A stretch of 34,440 nt of DNA from Bacteroidaceae bacterium (GCA_017445925.1 JAFSRW010000039.1:1-34440); one strand, 5' to 3'. Shown: positions 24,333 through 32,383, counted from the stretch's first letter. Notes: generated by a model not told the origin, from the letters alone. Made by a program: numbers and translations.

Positions 24333-26201
24333 ATGACTAAGACGAAGGAGATGCAGAACTCAACAAGCGATGGGAACGCCAGCACCCTTAACGAAACAAC
24401 CAAAATGACCATCTGGGGGTTACTGAAAAACATCCTGCCTTATGTGCTGCCTTACCGTGGGTTAGTGGCAGTCACACTTGTGCTGACATTCATTGGCTCA
24501 CTCATGGCACAGGTGAATGCGGTGGTACTTGACCGCGCCGTAGACAGCATAAATGCACTCATACAGACACCTGGGGGATTCTCTTGGGGAAGTGCTGTGA
24601 GCATCCTAACCGTCATCAGCATCATTCTGCTGGGTAAAGAGGTGGTGGCGGCACTGGTAACCTTCTTTCAGCGTTACTATGGCGAACGAATGCGTATCCT
24701 TGTCAGTCAGGACCTCTCGCTGAAGGTGGTGGAACGTGTCTTGACATTCCGGATGGCATTCTTCAGTACTGAAGGGAATGAAACGGGCCGTCTGCAATCA
24801 CGTATCGACAGGGGTATCATGAGCCTGAGCAACACGGTCAATAACTTCTTCATTGAAATTCTGCCACTCTTCACCAGTGCCGTACTGGCTCTTGCCCTTA
24901 TGTTCATGGCCAATGTATATGTGGGACTTGTGGCCTTATGCATAGTACCTATCTATTTTTATGTCACCTATATTCAGGCAGGACGAATGAAGGGAGGGCG
25001 TAGAAGCATCTTCGGAGGTCATCAGGCTGTAAGCCAAGGCATTCTGAATATCATAGAGAGCATCAATGTCATTAAATCGTTCAACCGAGAGGAGATAGAG
25101 GCTAACCGTCAGGCCGAACTACAGCGAACCATGACTGGATTACAGATAAATATGCGCAAGCAGAGCTATATGTTCAACGGTCTGAAGAGTTTCCTTGAAC
25201 AGATAGGAACGGTGCTCATCATTATCCTTACAGCCTATCTGGTTCTTATTGATTACCCTGGCATGAGTATCGGAAAAATCATGTACCATGTAATGCTCTT
25301 TGCCAATGTAAGTGCGCCTATCCGACAGCTTCACCGCATCTATGACGATATGAACGATGCACTTATCTATGCCGAGGGTTTCTTTGGCATCTTACAGGCT
25401 AAGGAAGAGGTGGAACCTACAGGCACCTATCAGCCAGAGAAGGTGAGAGGCGACTTTGAACTCAGCCATGTTGACTTTACCTACCCAGGCGGAACCAAGG
25501 CCCTGACTGATGTATCTATGCGCATTGAAAGCGGCAAAATCACAGCTCTGGTTGGACTGAGCGGAGCGGGCAAGACCACCATCGTAAACCTGCTTGACAA
25601 ATTCTACCAGCCTCAGGGCGGCTCCATCAAACTGGATGGTACCAACCTGAATCAGTGGGACACCAGATGGCTGCGCGAGCATATAGGACTGGTATTGCAG
25701 AAGAACCACATCTTCGACGGTACCATCGAGGAAAACATAAAATACGGAAACCCTGAGGCCACACACGAAGATGTGATTTGGGCTGCCAAGCAAGCCTTCC
25801 TGTACGACCAAGTTATAGAGTTGCCAAATGGCTTTAACACCTCGGCACTACAGCTGAGCGGTGGACAGCAGCAGCGCGTGGCCATAGCCCGTATGTTCAT
25901 CAAGAACCCGCCCATCATCTTCCTTGACGAGCCAACAGCCAGTCTGGATGCCATAGCCACTGAGCAGATAAAAGCCAGCATTGATGCCATCAAGCAGGGG
26001 CGTACGGTTATTATCATTTCGCACAATATCGGCCAGATAATAGATGCCGACCAAATATATGTACTTGAACATGGCAAGGTGATGCAGGGTGGTAACCCCG
26101 ACGAGGTATATAAGCAAGGCGGGCTCTACAAGGATATCTTTGATGCCAGTGCCCGAAGTATGAATGTGGGCAAAATAGCCGAAACCATTTCAAATCCATA
26201 A
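24333..26201 (+). CDS. ABC exporter (fused permease and ATPase)
   Basis: A 622-residue half-transporter that should act as a dimer in the inner membrane. Residues about 30-330 form a type IV exporter domain with six transmembrane helices. The ATPase domain has Walker A LVGLSGAGKTT (about 406-416), the Q-loop in IGLVLQKNHIFDGTIEENI, signature LSGGQQQRVAIAR, Walker B IIFLDEPTASLD and the H-loop ISHN. It resembles the MsbA/multidrug subfamily; the substrate (lipid, peptide or drug) cannot be told. A long hydrophilic Ser/Thr/Asn-rich N-terminus precedes the first helix. It is a single gene with no partner half-transporter nearby. Confidence 0.88.
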   Translation: MTKTKEMQNSTSDGNASTLNETTKMTIWGLLKNILPYVLPYRGLVAVTLVLTFIGSLMAQVNAVVLDRAVDSINALIQTPGGFSWGSAVSILTVISIILLGKEVVAALVTFFQRYYGERMRILVSQDLSLKVVERVLTFRMAFFSTEGNETGRLQSRIDRGIMSLSNTVNNFFIEILPLFTSAVLALALMFMANVYVGLVALCIVPIYFYVTYIQAGRMKGGRRSIFGGHQAVSQGILNIIESINVIKSFNREEIEANRQAELQRTMTGLQINMRKQSYMFNGLKSFLEQIGTVLIIILTAYLVLIDYPGMSIGKIMYHVMLFANVSAPIRQLHRIYDDMNDALIYAEGFFGILQAKEEVEPTGTYQPEKVRGDFELSHVDFTYPGGTKALTDVSMRIESGKITALVGLSGAGKTTIVNLLDKFYQPQGGSIKLDGTNLNQWDTRWLREHIGLVLQKNHIFDGTIEENIKYGNPEATHEDVIWAAKQAFLYDQVIELPNGFNTSALQLSGGQQQRVAIARMFIKNPPIIFLDEPTASLDAIATEQIKASIDAIKQGRTVIIISHNIGQIIDADQIYVLEHGKVMQGGNPDEVYKQGGLYKDIFDASARSMNVGKIAETISNP

Positions 26202-26272
26202 CGGGCACAATAGTCACCAAAACGATTTTATAGAATACATGTTTTTTCATCGCCAAAAACCCCAAAAAAAGC

Positions 26273-26330
26273 TGGCTCGAGCCAAATAGGGCATTGGCTC
26301 TAGCCAAAAGGGGAAATGGCTCTAGCCATT
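26273..26330. repeat. three palindromes at exact 22-bp spacing
   Basis: TGGCTCGAGCCA (26273-26284, perfect palindrome), TTGGCTCTAGCCAA (26294-26307) and AATGGCTCTAGCCATT (26315-26330), the latter two with a two-base centre. The centres are 26278.5, 26300.5 and 26322.5. Between them are AATAGGGCAT-like spacers. The region 26202-26483 holds no gene; it contains only this array and a degenerate heptamer array at 26410-26437 (TCTTCCC, TCTTACA, TCTTACA, TCATCAG). Confidence 0.85.
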
Positions 26331-26483
26331 TTGGGCATACCCTAAAAGGCACTAAAAACATCAATTGAGTTTGGAGCCTAAATTTTCTATAGTTATAAAC
26401 ATCCTCCTTCTTCCCTCTTACATCTTACATCATCAGTTATTCAGGCTTCTTACTCATTACAAAATAAAAAAATTGTGAGGATT

Positions 26484-26515
26484 ATTGGTGGTATAAAAAA
26501 TTATACCTACTTTTG
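26484..26515 (+). promoter_or_regulatory. promoter with embedded operator, DUF4160-DUF2442 module 1
   Basis: The -33-like ATTG (26484-26487), a 20-bp spacer and TACTTTTG (26508-26515). The spacer contains a perfect inverted repeat, GGTATAA-AAAA-TTATACC (26490-26507), directly abutting the -7 box. A repressor bound there would block RNA polymerase. The second module has a related element in the same place. Confidence 0.75.
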
Positions 26516-26531
26516 CAAAAAAGATAAATGT

Positions 26532-26765
26532 ATGCCCACATTATTAACAATATTTGGACTAAGGTTTTTCTTTTACATGGATGAGCACGAACCCATTCAC
26601 GTACATGTTAGCTATGGAGGGAAAGTCGCAAAAATTGAGTTGGAACCGAACATACGTGTTATTTATAACCACGGATTAAAAGAGCAAGATTTAAGAAAAG
26701 CTGTAGACACATGTAAAACATTCAGGGAGAATTTTATAAGTGAGTGGCATAAGAGGTTTGACTAA
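26532..26765 (+). CDS. DUF4160-family protein (module 1)
   Basis: A 77-residue protein. The family pattern is seen: MPTLLTIFGLRFFFYMDEHEPIH, where E-H-x-P-x-H-x-H-V follows the aromatic strand, then K-I-E-L and a C-terminal helix with W-H-K-R. DUF4160 proteins are small, nearly always next to a DUF2442 gene, and are discussed as toxin-antitoxin-like; activity is not known to me. The His-rich EHEPIHVHV could bind metal. I start at ATG 26532, which gives the family N-terminus and follows the promoter by 16 bp. The partner gene follows after 10 bp. Confidence 0.75.
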   Translation: MPTLLTIFGLRFFFYMDEHEPIHVHVSYGGKVAKIELEPNIRVIYNHGLKEQDLRKAVDTCKTFRENFISEWHKRFD

Positions 26766-26775
26766 TTAAACTAAT

Positions 26776-27198
26776 ATGATTATGGAAACAATAAAGAATT
26801 TGTGGTTCGAAGGAAACCGAATATACATTAAGACCACCGACGACAGAATACTAAGCAGACCTTTGGAAGCATACCCCGAACTTGAGGAAGCAACTGCAGA
26901 ACAGCGAAGCAACTTTAGTTTAGAGGATGACGGACTGGCTATTAGGTGGGAGCAGATAGATGTAGACATGCATATTTCCAGTTTCTACGAAACCTCGGAG
27001 CCAAACACTCAAAACGAAGTTGCCGCAATGTTTCGTCGTTTTCCATGGTTAAATGTTTCTGAGGTGGCTCGTTATCTGAATATCAACAAAAGTTTAATGG
27101 CTAGATACATCTATGGTATTTCTAAACCCAGCGCCAAAAGAATCCAAGAAATCAGGGAGGCATTTCACTACTTTGGTCGCGAATTAGAAAGTGCTTAA
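26776..27198 (+). CDS. DUF2442 protein with C-terminal HTH (module 1)
   Basis: A 140-residue protein. Residues about 1-65 are a DUF2442-type domain (IKNLWFEGNRIYIKTTDDR, then PLEAYPELEEATAEQRSNF and IRWEQIDVDMHI). Residues about 85-130 look like an XRE-type helix-turn-helix (VSEVARYLNINKSLMARYIYG). The HTH makes it the likely DNA-binding repressor of its own operon through the palindrome in the promoter. ATG 26782 is an alternative start. The paralogue at 32757-33158 has the same two-part layout. Confidence 0.75.
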   Translation: MIMETIKNLWFEGNRIYIKTTDDRILSRPLEAYPELEEATAEQRSNFSLEDDGLAIRWEQIDVDMHISSFYETSEPNTQNEVAAMFRRFPWLNVSEVARYLNINKSLMARYIYGISKPSAKRIQEIREAFHYFGRELESA

Positions 27199-27295
27199 AT
27201 TAGTTTATTCAGGAGGGGGAATAACCAACTAGGAAACTTTTTGGTATCGATTCGACAATGCTCCGTTTCCTGGGTGTGCAACTGTCATTCATCGG

Positions 27296-27333
27296 AAAAA
27301 GTGAACGGAAATGCTCCGTTTTCGCCACTTTTG
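27296..27333. terminator. possible hairpin terminator after module 1
   Basis: AAAAGTG and CACTTTT form an outer stem, with ACGGA and TCCGT as an inner stem. The hairpin lies about 100 bp after the DUF2442 gene and ends in a short T-run. AATGCTCCGTTT also occurs about 55 bp upstream as a direct repeat. Confidence 0.4.
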
Positions 27334-27377
27334 TACACGGAATCAAAAACTATATAATCTAATGCATCAGGCATTTT

Positions 27378-27512
27378 TCAATCATCAAGGTCTTCATCCA
27401 ATTGGCACGTTAAATCATCCTCAGCAGTCCAACGACTTCTACCTTTTTTGCTTGCATTATTCAGAGCACGGGCAAAAAGAAAGAATACTATCACAGCAAT
27501 TATTATCCACAT
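27378..27512 (-). CDS. tiny membrane protein, 44 residues
   Basis: Starts at ATG 27512 and ends at TGA 27378-27380. It begins MWIIIAVIVFFLFARAL, one transmembrane helix, followed by a basic turn (KKGRSRW) and an acidic tail (EDDL ... LDEDLDD). The first residues match the 27-residue ORF at 27723-27806 (MWI-x-x-AV), suggesting a common origin. It is the third of three consecutive tiny minus-strand ORFs, 12 bp after the acidic one. Real expression is not proven. Confidence 0.5.
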   Translation of the reverse strand: MWIIIAVIVFFLFARALNNASKKGRSRWTAEDDLTCQLDEDLDD

Positions 27513-27524
27513 AGTTGATACACA

Positions 27525-27674
27525 TTACCAATCCTCATCTTCTCTATCTTCATCATCATTGTCATCATCATCTGATGAATAAAGGCTTCTATCTTCCCTT
27601 TCTCTTTCACGCTCACATTCTTCATGAGCGTCCTCTATGGCCATCACAGCCAGAAAATCTGTAAAATCTAACAT
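27525..27674 (-). CDS. tiny acidic protein, 49 residues
   Basis: ATG 27674 to TAA 27525-27527. It starts MLDFTDFLAVMAIEDAHEEC, then alternates Glu-Arg and ends in a run of Asp/Glu closing with EDW. More than half of the C-terminal 30 residues are acidic. It may be a partner of the tiny membrane proteins on both sides, which is inference from position. DNA-mimic or RNA-polymerase-binding roles are only speculation. Confidence 0.5.
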   Translation of the reverse strand: MLDFTDFLAVMAIEDAHEECEREREREDRSLYSSDDDDNDDEDREDEDW

Positions 27675-27722
27675 GATACACTTGTTTTTAGGTTACAACA
27701 CTTACTCATTACTCTCTCTCAT

Positions 27723-27806
27723 TCAGCCCTGCTGAGCTGAAACGTTTCCATTATTGTCACCAGATAAAATGAAAAGCATAAAAAACACTGCAAATACAAT
27801 CCACAT
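27723..27806 (-). CDS. tiny membrane peptide, 27 residues
   Basis: ATG 27806 to TGA 27723-27725. MWIVFAVFFMLFILSG is a single hydrophobic helix, followed by a short polar tail (DNNGNVSAQQG). Upstream on the minus strand is GTACTTTGCC, a near match to a -7 box about 30 bases from the start. Such a size and composition fits small membrane proteins, including type I toxin-like peptides, but chance cannot be excluded. Confidence 0.4.
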   Translation of the reverse strand: MWIVFAVFFMLFILSGDNNGNVSAQQG

Positions 27807-28187
27807 AATTTTATTGTTTTATTGGTTTACAGTGGCAAAGTACGATTCGGGTTGTACCATAGCGTGGCACAGTCTCGAAAAATCTTCAATTTTTCCTCAA
27901 AATTTAACTCTTTTTAAGAATTTGAGGGCTATTTTCGTCTAATTATAAGCTTTTAAGTCGTCTCCATGCACAAAATCTGGTTTATTCAGGAGGAGGAAAA
28001 ATCAACTTCGAAAAATTTTTATTTAAGCTATTTTTTGCACGGAAACAAGTTAGAAAATTATCACAAATTAGCTGCAAAAAGTTTGAAGCCTAAAATCTAT
28101 AAATAGTTGCCTTACTCATCCTCATCAATTTTTCATTTATCTTCTTCCTCAAATAAAAAAGTGGATAAGAAACAGCCCTTAATTCCT

Positions 28188-28418
28188 AAAATCTCATCAT
28201 TGAGTTCTTTTTTGAACGATTTTCCTTTGTCAATTCAGAAAAACGCCTTATATTTGCAGCAGAAAACTTAAAGTTTGACCAAAACAAGCGGGGGGGTAGA
28301 CCACGAAAGTGGAGCCTCCCGTTCCCTTTTTTATCCGTTACATTATGTAAAGAGATTATCAAGTGCTACGAAATTACCCAAATCAACCATGGTGGTAAGC
28401 AAAATGTCTAATACTCAT
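28188..28418 (+). repeat. flanking direct repeat, copy 1
   Basis: 231 bp, closely similar to 32075-32299 with a few small indels. It contains a full promoter (28226-28256). From 28289 to 28321 it contains a two-part hairpin: the outer stem CGGGGGG/CCTCCCG, then the inner stem CCAC-GAAA-GTGG with a GNRA-type loop. A T-run follows. The small ORF present in copy 2 is broken here by indels and lacks an ATG. The last 11 bp overlap the end of mcrC. Confidence 0.88.
28226..28256 (+). promoter_or_regulatory. promoter within repeat copy 1
   Basis: TTTG (28226-28229), a 19-bp spacer and TATATTTG (28249-28256). Both boxes are identical in copy 2, although neighbouring bases differ. Transcription would run rightward toward the 3' end of mcrC, antisense to it. 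Confidence 0.75.
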
Positions 28419-29895
28419 TTTCTATTTCCATTTCATTCCGAAACTTATATGGGTTTATATGGTATGTATTCGTAAGCTCCGCATAAGGGCAAAATTTCGT
28501 TAATTGTACGACACCGAACTTACATGGTTCATATTCCTTGTCACCAACAATCTTGTACAACTTATCTTCTTTGATGTCGTACAACCATTTCTTGTCGTAT
28601 TCCTCGAACCTTGCGGCTATAGTTGGCAACGGAACCGCTATTCTGTAGAAATTCCAAAGACATCGGTCTTCTTCATTTAGAAAGTCTTCCAATTGCTTAT
28701 TCTTAAAGGGATTTTCTTCCTCACCTTCAACTGGATAGATAATCACACATGGAATATTTGATTCCGGCTTTTTCGTAAATATCCATTTATCTCGACTATA
28801 TCCACTCAGTTGTCGGACAATATAAGTATCGAGGTTTCCATATTCAAACCTTGGTATGTACTTGGTATCCATTACAACTTTGGGTGAATAGCAAACAAAA
28901 TCAGGATAACCAGTATGACCATGTACCTGATAATGAATTTTTTCCCCGTAAGCTTCACGAAGCAAGCCCAATACATAATGCTCATACAACATGGCCATGT
29001 CAATCCAAAAGGCAGGACAATATTCTTCTTCAGCCGTAGTGATATTGGTAATACTGTAATCATACCGATGGAGTATCATCTGTGCAAGTTTGATGGCATC
29101 ATCGTATTCCTTGAATATTTTATGATGTTTGATTGCTTTGACTTCCCAAACCTCAATTTGATCGCTGACTTTACAAAAAGCTGACAAGCACTTATGAAGA
29201 GTGTGCTGCAAAGAGATAAGACTTTCTGAGATTCCTTCGTTCTGCAAAATATGTTGAGAGAATATCAGGGCTTTTTTTATCAACCTGTTCTCTAATGTGT
29301 CCTCAGAATATCCTTGGTAACGACAAAACACCTTGTCATATCGTTTTTTCATAATATTCATCCGCTCATTTCGAGGAATGTCAATACGTCCTCTAACTTT
29401 ATTGAGGTTCCCTTCTCGCTGGACATAGTCTTTCTTCAATCCTCTTTTGACAATCTCCTTGACGATAGAAAGGAAATGTACAACAATAAGGGGACTCAGA
29501 ACGCTTTTGAGTTCTGGTGCCTTAATACGGGGTTCCTCCATGTCAACAGCATATATCTTTGAGAACTCCTTGGCTTCAATGCCACTATTAAAACAGACGC
29601 TGAACATCTTTAGGAAGTCAATGCGATCACAGCCTTGCTTGGTTGTTATAACAAGAGGCATGGTTTTGGCTTCATCAAACCATTGTGCCCCTATGACGTA
29701 TGATGCGTAATAACCCGACTCTGAAACATCTGGTTTTTCAGAATCCTGTTCGTCAACTATTATGGAGCTATTACGCCACTGCCACTGAAAGAACCATCTG
29801 TCCAGACCTTTGCTTTGGCTTGGAAGACGCATACCTTCCCCCCAAATCTTTTGAAAGGCGAAGGAGTCGTATGGTATCTTTTCGTGTTCTTGCAT
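28408..29895 (-). CDS. mcrC: McrC-type endonuclease subunit
   Basis: A 495-residue protein. The N-terminal half has the McrC pattern, including NKVRGRIDIPRN and YQGYSEDTLENRLIKKAL. The C-terminal PD-(D/E)xK nuclease is seen as YPDFVCYSPKVVMDTKYI with Asp332, Asp343 and Lys345. With McrB it forms a GTP-driven complex that cuts modified DNA (methyl- or hydroxymethylcytosine), a defence against phage. Its start overlaps the McrB stop by one base (TAATG). Its last codons lie in the direct repeat, which suggests the cassette boundary is exactly here. Confidence 0.85.
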   Translation of the reverse strand: MQEHEKIPYDSFAFQKIWGEGMRLPSQSKGLDRWFFQWQWRNSSIIVDEQDSEKPDVSESGYYASYVIGAQWFDEAKTMPLVITTKQGCDRIDFLKMFSVCFNSGIEAKEFSKIYAVDMEEPRIKAPELKSVLSPLIVVHFLSIVKEIVKRGLKKDYVQREGNLNKVRGRIDIPRNERMNIMKKRYDKVFCRYQGYSEDTLENRLIKKALIFSQHILQNEGISESLISLQHTLHKCLSAFCKVSDQIEVWEVKAIKHHKIFKEYDDAIKLAQMILHRYDYSITNITTAEEEYCPAFWIDMAMLYEHYVLGLLREAYGEKIHYQVHGHTGYPDFVCYSPKVVMDTKYIPRFEYGNLDTYIVRQLSGYSRDKWIFTKKPESNIPCVIIYPVEGEEENPFKNKQLEDFLNEEDRCLWNFYRIAVPLPTIAARFEEYDKKWLYDIKEDKLYKIVGDKEYEPCKFGVVQLTKFCPYAELTNTYHINPYKFRNEMEIENEY

Positions 29896-31883
29896 TAATC
29901 TGCTATGTAATCGATAATGGGGCTATAGCACTCGGCGTTCTGCCATTTTTCAAAATATTTATCATCATCTGTCATACTCCTGAGAATACCATCTTTGATA
30001 TACTCCTTAATGAGTGGAACTACCTCGTAGCGCATCTTCAGTTTGAGGCTCGCCATGTCTTTTGCCATAAAGTAACTATGACCAACTTTCAAATCCTCCA
30101 ATTCAAAATCGGAAGCTTTGTGTTTCGCTATGAAAGAACTGCTATCATTTCTGCCTATGCCATTAATCTGAGCGAACAAGGCAAGTGAGGCCTTCTTTAC
30201 ATCTGATGGTACAGATTGTGAGTCACACCAGTTTTCGATAACATCGACTCTTGATTCCAATGTAACAAACGCGAAGCGACGACGCACTGCATAATCGATG
30301 GTACCCGTAGAACGGTCGGTTGTATTCATTGTGCCAATAATATACAGATTTGAAGGAACAGAAAAATCTTCCTTTGAGTAAGGCAACTTTAGACTAATAT
30401 GATGTGCGCCACCTCCACTACGCTTGTCTGCTTCGAGTAATGTGATAAGTTCTCCAAATATCTTGGAAACATTGCCACGGTTTATTTCATCGATGATAAG
30501 TACGTATGGCTTATCAGAGACTTGATTCTCCAGCTTGTACTCCTTTTTCACCGCATTGATGAAAGCCTGAGCATAATGTCGCCAATTGTTCTCTACACCT
30601 TCACCAAGAGCTTGCATCTTTACCTTCTCAATGTTAAGAGGTGATGGAGTGTACTGATCTCCTTTTTCACTCTTTGACAATACGCTGCGTGTACTGATAG
30701 TGTCGTTACCTTCTGTCCACCACACATACAGCTCTGACTTTCCTGACAATGTAGGAATAGTCTTTTTATTCTCATATCCCTTGATAGTCTGGAGATATTT
30801 GTCAATGCAAGTTGCAATGTCTGCGTTTTCTTTCGTCTGGGCTAACTCACAAATGGTTTTGAATATACCGTTCTCTACATTGTACTCTACGGCATTGCCC
30901 TTTACCTCTGGTTTCAAGCCCTCGATAAAGTCTTCATAGTCCATAGACTGATGGAATGTGCAGAAGGCTATTTGCCCTTCATTCTGCATTCTTTCATACT
31001 CAGCCATCACCTTTTGATGGTCTTCAAAATCGGAAAAAGCAGGATTGCACATACCAACAGCAATGGCAGCTGTTTTATAAGTCTTGCCTGTACCAGGTGC
31101 ACCTTGCAGGATAATCTGTTTCTTTTGTTTGAGTATTTCTAATTCCGTCATAGCAGCTAATGTCTGAATATTATTATCTTTTTGATTCTCACCCTCAATT
31201 TGTTGTTTGTCATTTTTGCGTAATTTAGTAAAGTAATTCCACATTACAGTCTGGGCAATGAGCATAGTACTCTGAATGCAACCTTCTTTTTGTATTTCAT
31301 TATTGATGGAATCCATCAGTTCTGAGTCTTTCTCAACGAGAGGAACCAAATATTGTCTTAGCAACTCATAGAAATGAACAAGCTTTTGACCAGCCTTTTT
31401 GGGCTCTACATTAAGAATACTACATAAACTGTCATATACATCACTTTTGTAGAACGTATACTTTTGAGGATTCTGTAAGGTCAAGAAACAACTTATCAAC
31501 CTCTCGTCACACATTGCACTTGTTTTTTGATTGAAATTCTTCTTAATCTTTTCGTTCCACAGAGTTTTGCACGTAGAAGTGAAAGTGTCTATACGTTGTT
31601 GCAAATCTACTTCTTCATCAAATAAAATCTTAAACGCATTTCGATAGTCTTCAGGTTCAAACTCTGCAAAATGCTTCATAGCAGTTGGCTGAGTTTTGTA
31701 ACAAAGATTCTCGAACTTAAGAGCTTTTATCTCATTTGCGAAATCTTCCGCATTGACATTTGGATGACCAATTTGTTTAGTCACCAATTTCCATTTATAT
31801 AGTTCATGTTGCATGGAATCACCATTTAGCCCATATTGTAGCTGATGATTCTTGAACGCAGTTACTATTTCGTTCAGATTCAT
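29895..31883 (-). CDS. mcrB: McrB-type AAA+ GTPase subunit
   Basis: A 662-residue protein. Residues about 1-240 form an unfamiliar mostly helical N-terminal region, where McrB proteins carry variable modified-base readers. The AAA+ domain follows: Walker A QGAPGTGKTYKT with G261-T268, the Walker B region VLIIDEINRGNVSKIFGEL, and the McrB signature MNTTDRS (519-525), which gives GTP specificity. DYAVRRRFAF is the arginine-finger region. It pairs with mcrC. The N-terminus does not obviously match DUF3578 or EVE, so the DNA target is open. Confidence 0.87.
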   Translation of the reverse strand: MNLNEIVTAFKNHQLQYGLNGDSMQHELYKWKLVTKQIGHPNVNAEDFANEIKALKFENLCYKTQPTAMKHFAEFEPEDYRNAFKILFDEEVDLQQRIDTFTSTCKTLWNEKIKKNFNQKTSAMCDERLISCFLTLQNPQKYTFYKSDVYDSLCSILNVEPKKAGQKLVHFYELLRQYLVPLVEKDSELMDSINNEIQKEGCIQSTMLIAQTVMWNYFTKLRKNDKQQIEGENQKDNNIQTLAAMTELEILKQKKQIILQGAPGTGKTYKTAAIAVGMCNPAFSDFEDHQKVMAEYERMQNEGQIAFCTFHQSMDYEDFIEGLKPEVKGNAVEYNVENGIFKTICELAQTKENADIATCIDKYLQTIKGYENKKTIPTLSGKSELYVWWTEGNDTISTRSVLSKSEKGDQYTPSPLNIEKVKMQALGEGVENNWRHYAQAFINAVKKEYKLENQVSDKPYVLIIDEINRGNVSKIFGELITLLEADKRSGGGAHHISLKLPYSKEDFSVPSNLYIIGTMNTTDRSTGTIDYAVRRRFAFVTLESRVDVIENWCDSQSVPSDVKKASLALFAQINGIGRNDSSSFIAKHKASDFELEDLKVGHSYFMAKDMASLKLKMRYEVVPLIKEYIKDGILRSMTDDDKYFEKWQNAECYSPIIDYIAD

Positions 31884-32112
31884 TGTGTTCCCTTGAAAAT
31901 TACGTTGTATAATATATTATCTTTATGATATTGATTCTCTCTCCGATATTTATTAGACTTCTATGTGTTGAACAAACTTTTCATGCCTATAAGGTAATTA
32001 AAGTCCTCTGATTATTTATTATTTTCTTTGTTTAACAATGGCTATGTTATAGTATTTATGCTGCAAAAATAATAAAAATCTTATCATTGGGTTCTTTTTT
32101 GAGCGATTTTCC

Positions 32113-32143
32113 TTTGTTAATTCAGAAGAACGCCTTATATTTG
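32113..32143 (+). promoter_or_regulatory. promoter within repeat copy 2
   Basis: TTTG (32113-32116), a 19-bp spacer and TATATTTG (32136-32143). It drives the hairpin/ORF region of the repeat; the expected start of transcription is near 32150. Confidence 0.75.
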
Positions 32144-32161
32144 CAGCAGAAAACTTAAAGT

Positions 32162-32266
32162 ATGACTATAACATGCGGGGAGTGTACCACGAAAGTGGAG
32201 CTTCCCGTTCCCTTTTTATCCGTTACATATGGAAAAGAGATTGTCAGGTGCTACGAAATCACCTAA
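32162..32266 (+). CDS. possible 34-residue protein in repeat copy 2
   Basis: ATG 32162 to TAA 32264-32266, 18 bp after the promoter. The protein starts MTITCGECTTKVELPVPF and has a third cysteine at position 30, so it could be a small zinc-binding peptide. In copy 1 the ATG is TTG, the first two Cys codons are lost and the frame is shifted, though the final KEI..CYEIT part is kept. It may be a decaying gene family or just sequence over a functional RNA. Confidence 0.4.
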   Translation: MTITCGECTTKVELPVPFLSVTYGKEIVRCYEIT

Positions 32267-32371
32267 TTCATGGTGGTAAATAAAATGTCTAATACTCATA
32301 TATAAAGAAAAGGCGATATTTGTTCAGAACAAGATATGTCGAACATAATGAAAAAGTACAAATAAAAGTGT

Positions 32372-32379
32372 TATCTTTG
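32372..32379 (+). promoter_or_regulatory. -7 box of the 90-residue ORF
   Basis: TATCTTTG ends only 4 bases before ATG 32384, so the transcript would be leaderless or nearly so. No -33 TTTG is seen. Confidence 0.5.
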
Positions 32380-32383
32380 CATC

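Larger units (their letters stand above)
27204..28008. repeat. pair of short direct repeats flanking three tiny ORFs
   Basis: TTTATTCAGGAGG at 27204-27216 continues as GGGAATAACCAACT. At 27981-27993 the same 13 bases continue as AGGAAAAATCAACT. Similarity extends weakly to about 40 bp. The two copies bracket the minus-strand tiny ORFs (27378-27806). 27807-28187 otherwise holds no gene; I see only AT-rich sequence there. Confidence 0.5.
32075..32299 (+). repeat. flanking direct repeat, copy 2
   Basis: 225 bp, the partner of 28188-28418. The hairpin here is at 32176-32207: outer stem CGGGGAG/CTTCCCG, inner stem CCAC-GAAA-GTGG. One outer pair is A-U here and G-C in copy 1, a compensatory change. 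It lies between mcrB (start 31883) and a 90-residue ORF. 31884-32074 is AT-rich and shows only a possible minus-strand -7 box (TATTTTTG, 32064-32071). Confidence 0.88.

Noticed and set aside
26273-26330. CRISPR array
   Set aside because: Only three units, the repeated part is a 10-12 bp palindrome, spacers are about 10 bp, and no cas genes are near.
27503-27511. DnaA box TTATCCACA, possible replication origin
   Set aside because: A single box inside a tiny ORF; no cluster of boxes, no dnaA and no AT-rich unwinding array.
28275-28475. 66-codon frame in repeat copy 1
   Set aside because: It begins with TTG, runs across the hairpin in a different frame from the copy 2 ORF and continues antisense into mcrC; no support as a gene.
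29700-30188. Plus-strand reading frame across the mcrB/mcrC junction
   Set aside because: Antisense to two well-supported genes, with low-complexity hydrophobic translation.
28188-32299. Insertion-sequence composite transposon around mcrBC
   Set aside because: The flanking repeats are only about 230 bp and encode no transposase; no clear target duplication or terminal inverted repeats are visible.
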